Below are positions 29,682 through 41,234 of a DNA stretch of 64,000 nucleotides, in pieces. The stretch is taken from positions 11,656,365 to 11,720,364 of the forward strand of contig OX155960.1 of assembly GCA_944548615.1 (NCBI GenBank), given 5' to 3'. The DNA comes from Micropterix aruncella. Its lineage: Eukaryota; Arthropoda; Insecta; Lepidoptera; Micropterigidae. How positions within the stretch are numbered: the first letter of the stretch is position 1; every line of letters begins with the position of its first letter. Below the pieces are notes generated by a model, which saw only the letters and a program-made list of their open reading frames with translations, ran no database searches and was not told where the DNA came from. Made by a program: the position numbers and the translations under genes.

Positions 29682-31006
29682 ACTTGGGTTGTCGACTACA
29701 ACGGGCGAGCCCGTCACCAACAGGGAGTTTTAACGATTAGTCGTTCTATCTCCCTGGAGTGAGCGTAGAAGACTTAGGACAAAAACAATCCACCGTCTAG
29801 CTACGCCACAACCCGTTAGAGACCAACGCCTTACCGCGAGATAGCCAGTTATGTTACCTGGCGGGCCCGACACTCGCGCCCTAACTTCCAATTGTGACCA
29901 GATTTCTACGGTCTCTCGATTGGTTCCGAGTTCGAGCTCGCTTGCGCAATCCTCTCCCTTGCGAAGCGGTGAAACGGTGTATACCGAATCTATCGCGGAC
30001 CATGGCGTCCTTTGCCCGCCTCTTACCCAGGGATCGGATGGCCGATGGTCATTTCAAGAGCAGTCGCCGTAAGGTACGCAACCACCCCCGCTCTATAGGA
30101 AACAATACAGCTTCCAGACTCCCCCGACTGTTAGGTCTAATGGGAGCTAATGGGCCCATGATGAGGTGGCCACGATGACCCATGTGTTCAGGGTCGGTCA
30201 CACTCACGGGTCAACACCCATCCGATGGCCTCCACGCACGGGGTGCGAACCTGGGTAGGACACTGGGTCAACCAGTCTCCCCTGGGAATCAATCCTCTGG
30301 CGCTCCTGGACGGTCTACGCACCGAGCGGCGCAAGCCAATCGATTGTGCTCTCCGACTAATAGTCGGGGGAGTCTGGGAAATGTATTGTTTCCTATAGAG
30401 CGGGGGTGGTTGGCTACCTTACGGCGACTGCTCTTGAAATGACCATTGGCCATCCGATCCCGGTTCAGAGTCGGGCAAAGGACGCCTTGGTCCGCGATAG
30501 ATTCGGCGCACACCGTTTCACCGCTTCGTAACGGAGAGGACCGCGCAAGCGACCTCGAACTCGGAACCAATCGAGAGACCGAGAAATCTGGTCACAATTG
30601 GAAGCAAGGGCGCGAGGGTCGGCCCGCCAGGTAACACTGGCTATCTCGCGGTAAGGCGTTGGCTTCTTGCGGGTTGTGACGTAGCTGGACGTTGGATTTG
30701 TTCTGTCCAAAGTCTTCTACGTTCACTGCAGGGCGACAGAACGAGAAAATCGTTAAAACGTCCTGTGGTGACGGGCTCGCCCGTTGTAGTTGACACCGAA
30801 GATGTTAGTCAGAGTGCACAATCGATTGGCTTGCGCCGCACGGTGCGCAGACCGTCCAGGAGCGCCAGAGGTTTGATTCCCAGGGAAAACTGACCAAGGC
30901 CAGAGTCCTACCCAGGTTCGTACCCCGTGCGTGGAGGCCGTCGGATAGGTGTTGACCCGTGAGTGTGACCGACCCTGAACACATGAGTCCATTAGCTACC
31001 ATTAGC
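29682..31006 (+). mobile_element. Composite repeat, copy B, with 15 bp target duplication
   Basis: Same module order as copy A: M1 (29685-30125), M2 (about 30140-30360, full length with CTCCTGGACGGTCTACGCAC), M1 inverted (30365-30797) and M2 inverted (30803-31006). Flanked by TGTAAATTTACGACA at 29667-29681 and 31007-31021. It starts ACTTGGGTTGTCGACTACAA and ends CCATTAGCTACCATTAGC. No poly(A), no recognised coding sequence. Confidence 0.88.
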
Positions 31007-31116
31007 TGTAAATTTACGACATGTAAATATCGCTCTTTTATATTTTATGTAGTGATTTTTAAAATAATATTGTGAAAACTTGTGTAATTAGCCAACTGCC
31101 ACGACCGGCGATATCG

Positions 31117-31320
31117 CTAACTTGGAGGTGTCGACTACAACGGGCGAACCAGTCTTCCTAGGAAGTTTTAACGATAATGATCGTTCTGGCTCCCGTGAGG
31201 TGAACGTAGACGACTTGGGACGAAACAGTCCACTATCTAGCTACGCCAATTCGCCTGTAAGAACCCAACGCCTTACCGCGCGACAACTAGAATCTTCAAC
31301 CAGCGGGTTGACCTCGTGAT
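31117..31320 (+). repeat. Composite repeat fragment: first ~200 bp of M1
   Basis: Starts CTTGGAGGTGTCGACTACAA like a complete element, follows M1 through CTAGCTACGCCAATTCGCC and GCCTTACCGCGCGA, and stops near 31318. It lies 96 bp beyond copy B. Confidence 0.75.
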
Positions 31321-31553
31321 CCATTGTCTTTGGGCAAATGAAGAATTACCTCGGGAACGGCATAATTCATGCCTGCAGATGCTATTGTCTCCGTGTTGCT
31401 GGCTTAACTGTTGTTAATCTACGGTTCGATGAAAAAACATGTGACTGTTTCACAAACAGCAGGCACAATTAGCCAAATTTTCAACAGTTATAGCGTAAAT
31501 ATGGAGATACTTATACTGAGAAGTGCCAAAATAAAGTGAACAAAAGTGAAGAA

Positions 31554-31589
31554 CAATACTACGATTCGACGAGTCGAATCGTAGTATTG
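31554..31589. repeat. Near-perfect 36 bp palindrome
   Basis: CAATACTACGATTCGAC, 2 nt, GTCGAATCGTAGTATTG. A 17 bp perfect stem with a 2 nt centre, unlikely by chance. Confidence 0.9.
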
Positions 31590-32035
31590 CATCCACGTCC
31601 GTTTCGTGGGTTTCGATCACGTGACCGCTTTTCCTTCTCCCTTCGCTTCGGCAGCGGACTCGCTCGCTCGCTCGCCGAGCTTTTCGAAAAGTTTACGAGG
31701 CAAGAGCTGGCCGTTGAGGCCACAAGGAAGGCCAGGCCACTGGCCAGACCGCCGGGACCACCGCTGGCCAACGCTGGCTACCAGACCACTGACAGACAGA
31801 CTCAAAGACAGCCAGCTGATAGAACGACCGTTCCTGCTTTTCAAAGCGGAGGAGAGAAGGGCTTCCAAAACCCCGATTCATCATGGTAAAAATCGTCCAC
31901 AAAACTAAACTTATTAAGGCGACTACCGGTACGGGTCAATACCATTGACCCGTCGGACGCCAACAGTGCCTGTAGGCATTTTGCGTTGTTTGAGAGATCC
32001 GCGCGTAACCGTTTCGGCCAGCCCCATATATATTA
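31590..32035. other. G+C-rich unassigned segment with hairpins
   Basis: Several overlapping 70-117 codon frames on both strands; the plus frame with RPLTDRLKDSQLIERPFLLF has no recognised family. Hairpin ACGGGTCAAT/ATTGACCCGT at 31931-31953, similar in style to the jockey 3' UTR stems. It may be a 5' or 3' piece of a retrotransposon. Confidence 0.3.
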
Positions 32036-32295
32036 TATAAATATATAATATACATGACTAAAAAGATTAATTACTTAGTAACAAGAGGGAAATCATGAAA
32101 AACGATATTGTTAGTATTTATTTACGAAATCGACCAAAAAGTTGCGGCGCAGTTTTTTACGCGCGAAGTCTGGCTTTCGACCGGCTTTCGAAGTATCGTA
32201 TTTAAAATTATTTTTATTACGGTTTTTATGAAATATTCGTGGTTTATGTGATTATTCATATAGATAGACCTATATTTCTGGAATATCCCAATCAC

Positions 32296-32812
32296 TTCGG
32301 ACAGCGACACTACTCTTTCATGCAGTGACATAAAAACCAGCCCCAATTGTCATTTGTTTAAAAGCAAAATAAATAAATGGCTGTTGCAAGAAGAGCGTTT
32401 ATCTATCCATGCCATGATCGATGTAGTAGAATAAGTTGAAGTTGACTTAACATATATTGTGTATATATGTATGTATGTGTGTATAAGTGTATTCTAATGT
32501 ATTTAGTATTTCTATTTATTATGTAATATTGTAATTTTTATTATTTTTTTATTATTATATATATTATATTTATTATTATTATACATATTATTTAATTATT
32601 TTTATTATTATTGTGTTTGGTTGGTTCATCGACCCTCGTTTTAAATGTAAAAATATAAATTGCTTGCCCTGGAATGGGTATATCCCAGTTGGGCAGCACT
32701 AGCCACTGAATGAAAGAGGAAAGTTTTGCCATTTGTTTTAATATTATACGTATTGTAAATGGTTAATTTGATAATTCCAATAAAAAAATGAAAATAAATA
32801 AAATAAATACCG
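32296..32812 (+). mobile_element. LINE 3' end, near-identical to 58404-58905
   Basis: The RT tail (TTCGGACAGCGACACTACTC, TTGTTTAAAAGCAAAATAAA), stop, and 3' UTR with TGCTTGCCCTGGAATGGGTA and an AAAT-type tail. Compared with the 58.4 kb copy, 27 bp are missing after CTCTTTCAT (about 32315). Homology starts at TTCGGACAG, marking 5' truncation. Confidence 0.8.
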
Positions 32813-33563
32813 TTCATTTGACACTAAACACGATATATTTATGTTAATTTATTGACATTTGGACATTTTGACATTTAGACTTGACTTAAAAGTTATTTGG
32901 AAAGTTAAAGTACCCTAAGACACTCAAGATAGCATAACGACTCTAACAATACCACATCTTTCTAAATCAGTTCAAGCGTTTGGAAGTTATGGTGGAATAA
33001 AAAAGGGAAAACATACTTAGATGAACCCTGAACACATTACACTCTTTTTTGTTGGGCAGTCGTGTAAAATAGTAACTATTTGATATATGAAATTTGACAT
33101 TTTGGATCATCTTTACGTAAGAAATAAAAACATGAATATTCTGGAATTCTCGTTATTATGGAACCACACAGGACGGAGAGAGATCGAAAATATCACCAAC
33201 GGGTCTTGAATCGGGCCTCCCGGTTGCTGTCGTTAATTAGGATGTAGGTATTTATTATACGACAAACTATTATTAATTTGCTAAAAATAATACGGTTAAA
33301 GTACTTTTAATCGTGAGAAACAGCGTATAGATTATTTATTGACAATAATTTTCTCGTGAATTTCCTCTAACAGTGAAATTGTATTTACTTGTTGTCTTTC
33401 TTTCTTTATCTTATTAAAGGAATTGTAATATAAAATAATGTTAAATTTTAACAATATAACGTCTCGATTGACAATATATTGGCCAACGATTTTGCCATAT
33501 ATTTAAATAGAGTGTTTATATTGTAACTAGGTATACCACATTTTGGAATAAATATTAAAATAT

Positions 33564-33842
33564 TTATAACATGTGTAATATATATGTGTATTTTATTCTC
33601 AATATTGAATTTGGTTCGTTCGTTACTTTTTCAGGTTCAGGTTCGGACACGTCTCTCCAAAAATATGCGGCCTGGATGGCCTTATCCTTTGCCTCTTGTA
33701 GGTCCTGGTGTTTGATGCAAGTTGACAGTTGCGGGCAAGATCGGAGGTGGTCCTTATCCTGCTGCGTTTTACAGTCGCATATTGAATTCTCGGTGTAGGC
33801 CCGGCCAACGAGATTGGCTCGGCATCTTGCCACATCCACCAT
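33564..33842 (-). pseudogene. Retrotransposon C-terminal zinc-knuckle-like fragment
   Basis: 92 codons: ANLVGRAYTENSICDCKTQQ, KDHLRSCPQL, HQDLQEAKDKAIQAAYFW. The C-x-C...H-x4-C pattern followed by an AI-A-FW helix resembles the very C-terminus of RTE-like or related LINE proteins. Truncated upstream at 33842. Confidence 0.55.
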
Positions 33843-33844
33843 TA

Positions 33845-34080
33845 GTTTATTTATTTATTTCCGTAATTCAAGTTACAAATTACAAAGAAAATCCTTATTC
33901 TAACAAAAAAACAGTTTATAATAAGTGTATATATTATACCTAGCTTAGAAAGGAAATTCATCTTTTGACATAACGGTTTACCACCTCACTAGGTATGAAC
34001 CTGTGTTGAGGTGGTACTAACATCGATGAATTCTTTTGAGACGAGAGGGCAAATCTTATCTAATACTTGAGTACAATTTA
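33845..34080 (-). mobile_element. Minus-strand LINE 3' UTR with TTTA tail
   Basis: A (TTTA)n run at 33846-33860 is followed by ~220 bp with GGTTTACCACCTCACTAGG and TGTGTTGAGGTGGTACTAAC (a small stem). Probably a separate truncated LINE abutting the fragment at 33564-33842. Confidence 0.4.
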
Positions 34081-34239
34081 AAATTTAAAGTTAAATTTAA
34101 AAACATCAATAAAATTATAAACTAAATTAAAATTTATGACAATCTTCTAAGTTATATGGAATAATAATAATTTTTTATATATTAGATATAAACACATATA
34201 AATATGATATATACCATATATAGATATATATTATTATAA

Positions 34240-34242
<3 letters not shown>

Positions 34243-34331
<89 letters not shown>
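34243..34331. repeat. (TA)n microsatellite, ~40 units
   Basis: An uninterrupted TA run of about 80 bp, imperfect on both sides for a further ~100 bp. Confidence 0.95.
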
Positions 34332-34335
<4 letters not shown>

Positions 34336-34429
34336 ACATATATACTAATATTAGTCTGTTGAGATTACGTTAGGTGATATATAGGGGAGATGGGATCCGG
34401 TGCTATCTTTTCCTTTAATTTTAATACTT

Positions 34430-34765
34430 TTTTATATTTAAACTTTTGTGTTTTCTAGTTAATATTTATATTTTTTATGTTTAGTTATAATTGCCATTGA
34501 AAAACAATATTTTTTTTCTTTCTTTGTTAGTCTAATTAATATTTTTTGATTTTTATTTTAATTATCCTTTTGTTAACTAGTTTTTCTTCTTTTAAACATT
34601 TAAGACATTAAGCCTTCTTTTTAGTATGATTAAAATGTTTGTACTGGATCACCGATCATCACATACATATATGCGTGACATAGCTTGCTATGGATTTATT
34701 TATATTTAGGTTAATTTTTATTTCAACTCTGGAAATTGCCACAATAAATAATTAAAATAATGAAA
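34430..34765 (+). mobile_element. LINE 3' UTR, same family as 960-1140
   Basis: TACTGGATCACCGATCATCA, TGACATAGCTTGCTATGG and a terminal AATAAATAATTAAAATAATG. Penelope copy c begins right at its end. Confidence 0.5.
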
Positions 34766-34767
34766 CT

Positions 34768-35437
34768 TTATAAATAGGATAGAAAACGAATTTACCGCTT
34801 GAAATTTGTAGCACCCGACGTTTCGGTGACGTTGCAGGCGCCGTTGTCCAGGGTAGACTGAAGAGCTGTCAATCCGTTATTTTGCGGGTAGGCCGCATAC
34901 CGCTTCCGCCACTGCGTAGGTTATAACGGTGGTGGGGGCCGGGCTCAGAGCGCGGGAATTTCGAAAATCCGTCTTGTACACAACACTCACTGTATCCTGT
35001 TTTACGTCTTTGCGTTCGAAGAGGGTTCCACGTAGAAGAGAGTTTGTAACCGTCGTCTCGATTTAAGTTCGGGGTCCTTCTTATTTCAATGGTTTCCCGG
35101 AAAGTTGCATTGTTCTTTGGAGAGCACAATGGGATTTTGAAACTGCATCCAGTGGTTACTTCCGCTATCCAATATATGTTCGCAGATCGCCGATTTTTTT
35201 CGCTGAACGTTTTTAACAGCTTTGATATGTTCTGTCAGTTGCGTGGCTATGGGCCGTTTCAGAAGCGTGGCGGAAGCGGTATGCGGCCTACCCGCAAAAC
35301 AACGGATTGACAGCTCTTCAGTCTACCCTGGATAACGGCGGATGCAACGTCACCGAAACGTCGGGTGCTACAAATTTCACGCGGTAAATTTGTTTTCTAT
35401 CCTATTTATATTGTCAAACAACCGCGATAGTCTTCGA
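34768..35437 (-). mobile_element. Penelope-like element, copy c
   Basis: Long inverted ends: TTTATAAATAGGATAGAAAA at the left and TTTTCTATCCTATTTATATT at the right, each followed inwards by the CCCGACGTTTCGGTGACGTT block. The interior carries the C-terminal coding segment 34869-35129. The ends behave like the inverted pseudo-LTRs of Penelope elements. Also carries GAAACGTC with an upstream CTGGATA. Confidence 0.75.
34869..35129 (-). pseudogene. Penelope-like element protein, C-terminal end
   Basis: 86 codons: NNATFRETIEIRRTPNLNRD, GYKLSSTWNPL, then HHRYNLRSGGSG and a stop after RKITD. The RE-IEI...NRD-G-KLS-TW-PL block closes the GIY-YIG endonuclease region of Penelope-like proteins. Reverse transcriptase and GIY-YIG catalytic parts are absent. 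The same block is encoded at 56600-56862. Confidence 0.75.
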
Positions 35438-36179
35438 AATAATTAAATGTTTCAAACCTTCAATGAGACGTAACCATGAGACGCAACCATGTAGACGCTG
35501 TGATTAAAAAGATTTATGGCTATAGATTTATGGTTAATGATATACCTAGATAATACACTCGGAGGTCATATAAGTCAATTCCGCGACCACAATTCGACAA
35601 GGAAGCTACCGCGTTAAAGTAAGTGGCGAGATCAATAAACTAGCTTATAGAACAGGATGTAACATTCAAATAAAGGCTTGCTCATTTGATCAATGTTCAA
35701 AGTTTGTTGGAACCCTTCAAGAATATAGATTTCATAATTAATGCATACCTTATTTGTAATTTTTATTTTAAGGAAATATGCGGCAAAAATAATAATAATA
35801 TAGTTCTGCTCTAGTAGGTAGGCTTTTCTACACTTGGATGCGTCATTGCCTCTAAAATTTTAAATAATGTAATAAATTAAAGAATATTAACTATCATGAT
35901 ATAGTTGTGGCAATATAAATTAATTTTAGTAAATTATAATTTTAGTAAATTAAATTATAAATAGAAAACAATCTATTAATCAAAATTGCTGATCAAAAAA
36001 AGAGCTCAATGTCCGTAGTCATAATTATCAAAGCAATAATATGATGGTCATGAAAATATATAAGCGTATACTAAAAACATCTAAATTTAAATCAATTGTC
36101 AAATCTAGCAATATAGCCGTCGTCGATAAAAATAAAAATAAAAATTATCTTTGGCAAAGTTGATTATCATGAATTTTCC

Positions 36180-36410
36180 GTTATTTTACATTAGGATGCT
36201 CTTGGAAAAAGAATTCAGTGTTATCCAAATCTCTTAAGTCATATACTGGATTCTTGACTAGGCTATTAAATAAGATTTTTTTGAATTGGTTCTCTCCAAG
36301 ACTTCTGATATGTGTTGGGACCTAATTATAATAACACAGGCGTTGGTGAAGGAAGCTGTTGCACACTTTACTAAGTCTGTGCCGAGAAATTAGAAATCTG
36401 AATGTCAATA
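36180..36410 (-). pseudogene. LINE reverse transcriptase C-terminal remnant
   Basis: Minus frame RFLISRHRLSKVCNSFLHQR, LCYYN, stop, VPTHIRSLGENQFKKILFNS, LRDLDNTEFFF. Matches the tail of the frame at 58956-59438 (FRLSKLSKCFMGN, RFYNKFQ). One in-frame stop. Confidence 0.65.
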
Positions 36411-36569
36411 AACTATAGAAAATCAACCATTACATTGTCTAAATAGTAAAAAGAGAATTAAAATAAGGATTAGTTTGTTATTATTTTTTTGTATTCGATT
36501 TCTCGATATTGTTTTTTTTGCCTTCTTGTCCCTTTTGTTTAATTTTTATTTGCGTTTTTTAAATTTATA

Positions 36570-36738
36570 GTACCGGACCCTGCCAAGCGTTTTTGCTGGC
36601 AATTCCATATTCTCTAAACTGTTTCTATATGTGAGAACCTGTTATTGGCTATCATTTATTATTTAAGTTGTTATTTAATATTTTATATGGCTGTTGGTTT
36701 TCCTTAAAATAAATAAATAAATAAATAAATAAATTAGG
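36570..36738 (+). mobile_element. LINE 3' UTR with (AAAT)n tail
   Basis: CGGACCCTGCCAAGCGTTTT and TTTTCCTTAAAATAAATAAA ending in seven AAAT units. No coding sequence attached. Confidence 0.5.
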
Positions 36739-36739
36739 A

Positions 36740-37595
36740 AATATCAAAAACAGAAATACCAAATACACGTTACAAAAAGAATGGAACAGAAAGGAAGAAA
36801 TCTATTGAATAATCTGGCAAAAAATAATAATAATCAGTGTTAAAATATAAAAATAAAAGCAATATCCCTAAATCATCTTGCAAAGTCAGTAAGTAAAATG
36901 TCTAGAAAAAGAAATAAAGTTAAAAACAAAAACTGTAAAACACAAAATAAATTCAAGTAGTCGATTATGCATATAAAATTTAAAAAAAATGTGCCATATC
37001 AAGATATTTTTTTTAATGAAAATGTCTTGGTTAGTTTTCCAAATAGTGCATATGTTGGTATATATGGTTACCAGGTAACAGGTTTGTTACAAAATCGTCG
37101 CCTTACAAGACAGTATAACTCGATAACTCAAATTTAGTAGTTCTGAGATAAATGCGTTTGAATGTTTTTTTTTTTAAGTTTCAACTCGTCCACCATTTTT
37201 CATTCGTGGAAACTAATTAGTGGACCTAAATACTAACTTGGAGATACATACGTGGAGATATCGAGTTCTTGCGCCACGATAGCAGACAGTGCTGCGAACT
37301 ACCAGCTAGATAAGTATCCATATCGATTTTTAGTATTATAGCTGGAGCTGATTTTCAACGTATCAACCACCGTTAATCCCTAAGGGCGGGGGAATATCAG
37401 TAATCTGGTTTTAAGGGAACATAGAGTTGATATTTTGACATCTTCTGGCATACTTATCTCAAAAGTGCCAATTTTCGAGTTATCAAGTTATAACTGTAAG
37501 GCGACGAAATGATATGCTTCTATATTGAGTTGAGATCTACCTATTGTATGTTGATATCTACTGATGCACTACGCCTTGTACGATGTCATGTATAG
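36740..37595. other. Intergenic A+T-rich, nothing recognised
   Basis: No frame above 60 codons, no repeat partner seen in the window. Confidence 0.4.
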
Positions 37596-37599
37596 TAAC

Positions 37600-37850
37600 T
37601 ATGGGAGCTAAGGGGCCCTTGCTGAGTTGGCCACGAAGACCCATTCTGTTCAGTGTTGGTCACACTCACGGGTCTACACCCATCCGACGGCCTCCACGCA
37701 TGAAGTGCGAGCCTGGGTAGGACTCTGGTCTTAGGATTAGTTTCCCCTAGGATGTAACCTTCTGGCGCTCCTGGACGGTCTGCGCACCGTGCGGCATAAG
37801 CCAATCGATTGCGCACTCTGACTAACATCTTGTGTTAGTCAGAGTGCGCA
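37600..37850 (+). repeat. M2 module closing in an 18 bp palindrome
   Basis: M2 forward (GGGAGCTAAGGGGCCCTTGC to CGATTGCGCACTCTGACTAA) joined directly to the start of an inverted M2 (TGTTAGTCAGAGTGCGCA). The junction is a perfect 18 bp stem (37810-37827 / 37833-37850) with a 5 nt loop; M1 inverted is missing between them. Confidence 0.85.
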
Positions 37851-37899
37851 GTCCGCATTATAGTGCATTGCACAGTACACTGCCCAGGGCGTACTCGGG

Positions 37900-38470
37900 G
37901 GAATTCCTTAATTCATTTCGCCTTTTCGACAAGGCTCCAAGATGGGGAGCTGAATCATGAGTTGGAGCTGCCACAAAACAAGCTGGCTATGAAGCCCAAG
38001 CTTTAATTTCAGATGTAGGAGATGCAGGCGGTTTGTGAGAGTCGGTCTGTAGTTGGGTCGGGTGGGTCGCAGGCTGGTCTGCTTATGTTCTCTGTCGGTT
38101 CGGCGAGAGTAGAACAATGAAACAGGTTCTCCTCTCTCCTCTCCAGATAGATGTACATTTATCTGGAGAGATATAGCGTTCGGCTCAATTTGATAATCTG
38201 CCACGGCGGCTGCGGCTGTCCCACTCGCTCCGGATTATCTCAATTGCGCTCTCCCCCTCGCACCCCTTCGCTCGCCGTAAGTGTGACAGAGACGGCGGAC
38301 GCGAGGCGACCGAGTATAGACCGCGGAGCGACGATACTTTCTGCCGCATTGCTCGCTTCGAACTCAGAGCTTTGCTTGCGAAACTTCTATTGAGCAACCA
38401 TCGCAGTGCAGCCAGCCAGGCATACTCACTATTCGCCTCACTACTCGTACATATTGCATATACCAATCAT
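37900..38470. other. Unassigned G+C-richer segment with hairpin 38140-38169
   Basis: Perfect 10 bp stem TCTCCAGATA/TATCTGGAGA at 38140-38169, followed by ~250 bp CpG-rich DNA (38200-38400) with overlapping short frames. No domain recognised. Confidence 0.35.
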
Positions 38471-38727
38471 TAATTATCAAATATAAATACAATATAAAAT
38501 TTACAATTAGGCTTAATATGCAAATAAAGAATGTAGTGTGTATGAGAATATATGAGTGAAAGAGAGTATGCCATAAATCATAAAACTGTCATAATCATAA
38601 ATTTGACATAAATCATAAATCTTATATCATGTTTAGTTTTGTTTAACAATAATAAATTAAAATTAAAAAATATTTTAAAACTTAAAAAAAAAAATACGTG
38701 TGGCACTCGGGGACTGCCGCGGTAAAG

Positions 38728-39270
38728 CTATTGCATAGCATTTTTAACAACTTATGAAATTATAATTGTTTATTTATTTTATTTATTCTGATATCAGATA
38801 ACTGCGCTCTATCGGAAAACGTTGAAATTATTCCGAATCATTTGCTTTCGCAGCCGCAAATAATTTAAATGTCTTCCGATAGAGCGCCGCGCACGAATTT
38901 TTTATTCGACAAAGCAAACAAACCGGATTATTCGAAAAAAGTCGTAGATAAAAAGATAGATATTTAAATTATCCCTAAAATGGTGCAGGTTTCATAATAA
39001 TACGCCAGATAGTATTTGCGTAGTAGTCGTTTTTGTGTTCGGTTAGACCTAATTTCACAAATTAATTACACTATGTAATATAAACAGAATCTAAAATAGT
39101 GAAAGCTAATAACATTAGGAAAATGTTCTTGTTTAACATATATTTTTTTCGAATCGTAAGCAGTACTCGTTTAGACGTAATTATCAGTTTAAAATCATTA
39201 ATTTTCGTTAAGAAATTTCTTCATTCGGTCGCCGCGCTGGCCTAGGCCCGCGATAAAAGCTATGCAATAG
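38728..39270. mobile_element. Hairpin MITE Y, copy 2
   Basis: Direct-orientation copy of 27596-28140. The stem-loop at 38804-38887 has lost 8-10 bp of its right arm, and the loop reads CTTTCGCAGCC, the reverse complement of the copy 1 loop. Confidence 0.82.
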
Positions 39271-39294
39271 CTTAAAACAAGTATTACTTTCCAT

Positions 39295-39700
39295 CGGGGA
39301 GTTGCAGTGGTAATCTCACGGCTCCATCTTCAAACCCTCGTCATCACGTGTAATCGAAAGTACTTATAACAACAAAACAAACGAGCCCAAACCCGACTAT
39401 ATTAGCAATTTCTATCAGGGAGTTCCAGTGGCAATCTTCCGACTCCATCTTTTAATAGATGTAATGCAATGGAATGAATCGTGTAATGGAAAGTACTTAT
39501 GATAACAAAACATACTAGCCCAAATTCGACTGTCCTACCATTTGCCAACAAGGAGTTCCGGTCCTTACATCCCGGCTCCATCATCAAATCAGCTCGATGA
39601 TATTATAGTATTCCATTGTCATCGAACTTACGTAAGTATGCCAAATTTCAGCTCAATCGGATACCAGCAAGTGGTTGAAAAATGGTTTGAAAATTTTAAA
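39295..39700 (+). repeat. ~120 bp tandem array (3 diverged units)
   Basis: GGAGTTGCAGTGG, GGAGTTCCAGTGGCAATC and GGAGTTCCGGTCCTTAC start successive units near 39300, 39420 and 39551, each followed by CGGCTCCATC-like text. Ends with ATGCCAAATTTCAGCTCAAT. Related to 41235-41690. Confidence 0.65.
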
Positions 39701-40379
39701 ACGGACACGAATATTGCAAGTTAAAATAAATCTTTGTAAAAAAATGCAATAAAACCGTACTTTTAAGTCTTAAAGTTAAAAATCGAAACCTTGGTCAAGA
39801 CATAATACAGAGAGGCTCACCGGTTATGCATACTAATAGACATCATTTTGGTCTTACTTATGCTAAATTTAGTTACCCACCTACCACTATAGAATATAAT
39901 ACTACCCATTATAAACGTCGAAAATACCCAAATCATCATATATTTTACTATCATTCGGGCCCGTTCTGGCCAGGTCAGTTAGTCAGCGATCGCCGAGGGC
40001 CCCTACTCAAGAGTGCCCCAAAGGGGGCCTCAAAAGAGACTTATTTTATAACTTAGATAAAAATATAATTATAAATGAAGAAGCGTGGACTAGTGAAGAA
40101 TCTGCCAAAAAGCTGTTAGGTTAGGATACTTCTTAATTTAAATTGTAAATAATAAATTTCGAACTTTTTGTTTTAATTATAAAAACGTAATCGTAGTAAA
40201 AGACAACTTTTTTCTTTACATAATATGCTTTGCTTACCTACTCATTAGCGTTTTCCCTTATTAACATTTTTTTATTAAGGTATTGTAGTAGGATTTATAT
40301 AATGGCTTTTGCATAGATTAGTGGCCTAAATCTAAAAATATTGCTCCCTTCATATTCATACAAATATTCTCGCCACAAG

Positions 40380-40560
40380 TAATAAACCACTTGTCGTTGC
40401 CTACGATGACACGATACGAGGAATAAATCCAATCACCACATAAACCGACAGCGACTTAGCAAAGTGCGATACAGTTTTATTCACCAAAATTTATCCTACT
40501 ATAATAAGATTCCAGAGCACATGAAAAGCCCTGGAGAGGACCAATTTAAAAGATAATTAT
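40380..40560 (+). pseudogene. Possible LINE tail remnant
   Basis: TATAATAAGATTCCAGAGCA encodes YNKIPEHMK, the YN-IP block of LINE reverse transcriptase tails, followed by EDQFKR and stops. Heavily decayed. Confidence 0.4.
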
Positions 40561-40714
40561 AAATAATTTGGTAAGAAACCCAATTTATGGTATAAGGGAG
40601 TTGAAGATTAATGAAATGTGTAAAGTATTAAACATAATGGTATTATGATAGCTGACATTCTAATTTGCATATAATTTATTATACATCTATTCATTTAAAA
40701 AAAAATACTAAGGC

Positions 40715-40985
40715 ATATTGTTTGTTTGTTTGAAAAGCTTTATTGCACACACATAAGAGTACAATGTGGTTGGCCTATTGCCAAGTGGCAATATCTTCCG
40801 GCCATACCGCCGGGGTTATTGTGACTAAAGGTTTATGTGGGCAAATTGATTCACAAGTAATAAATGAATACACTTACATAATAGTCACCATAGGATAAAA
40901 TATAAAACAGTGATTAGTAACGTATGCCAACTCGACAAGCAATGGAGACGGGAAGGGAAGGGGGTATTCATGAGTTGAGTAAATT
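40715..40985 (-). mobile_element. 3' end of a minus-strand LINE
   Basis: (TTTG)n at 40719-40733, then AAGCTTTATTGCACACACAT, GGTTGGCCTATTGCCAAGTG, CTTCCGGCCATACCGCCGG. On the minus strand this is a 3' UTR with AATAAAGCTTTT and a (CAAA)n tail. Confidence 0.5.
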
Positions 40986-41234
40986 GCTCGATTCATTGCT
41001 GGATTTGCGGGATTGACAATAAAATAAATTAATAGTTAAAAAAAACACTAAAAACACGCTTTTATAGATGCACGTAAAATCCAAAAAATTTACACGTCAA
41101 TATATATCGTATATAGATATATCAATATTATTCTATTTACACTCTCCATATACATTTTATACAGGCACCTATGTCAATATTTATACTATTTACACTCAAT
41201 ATTTAAAAGTCAATATATAATAGGTTTGTTATAA

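Noticed and set aside
34243..34331. The (TA)n tract as a functional element
   Set aside because: An ordinary microsatellite; length and position suggest nothing further.
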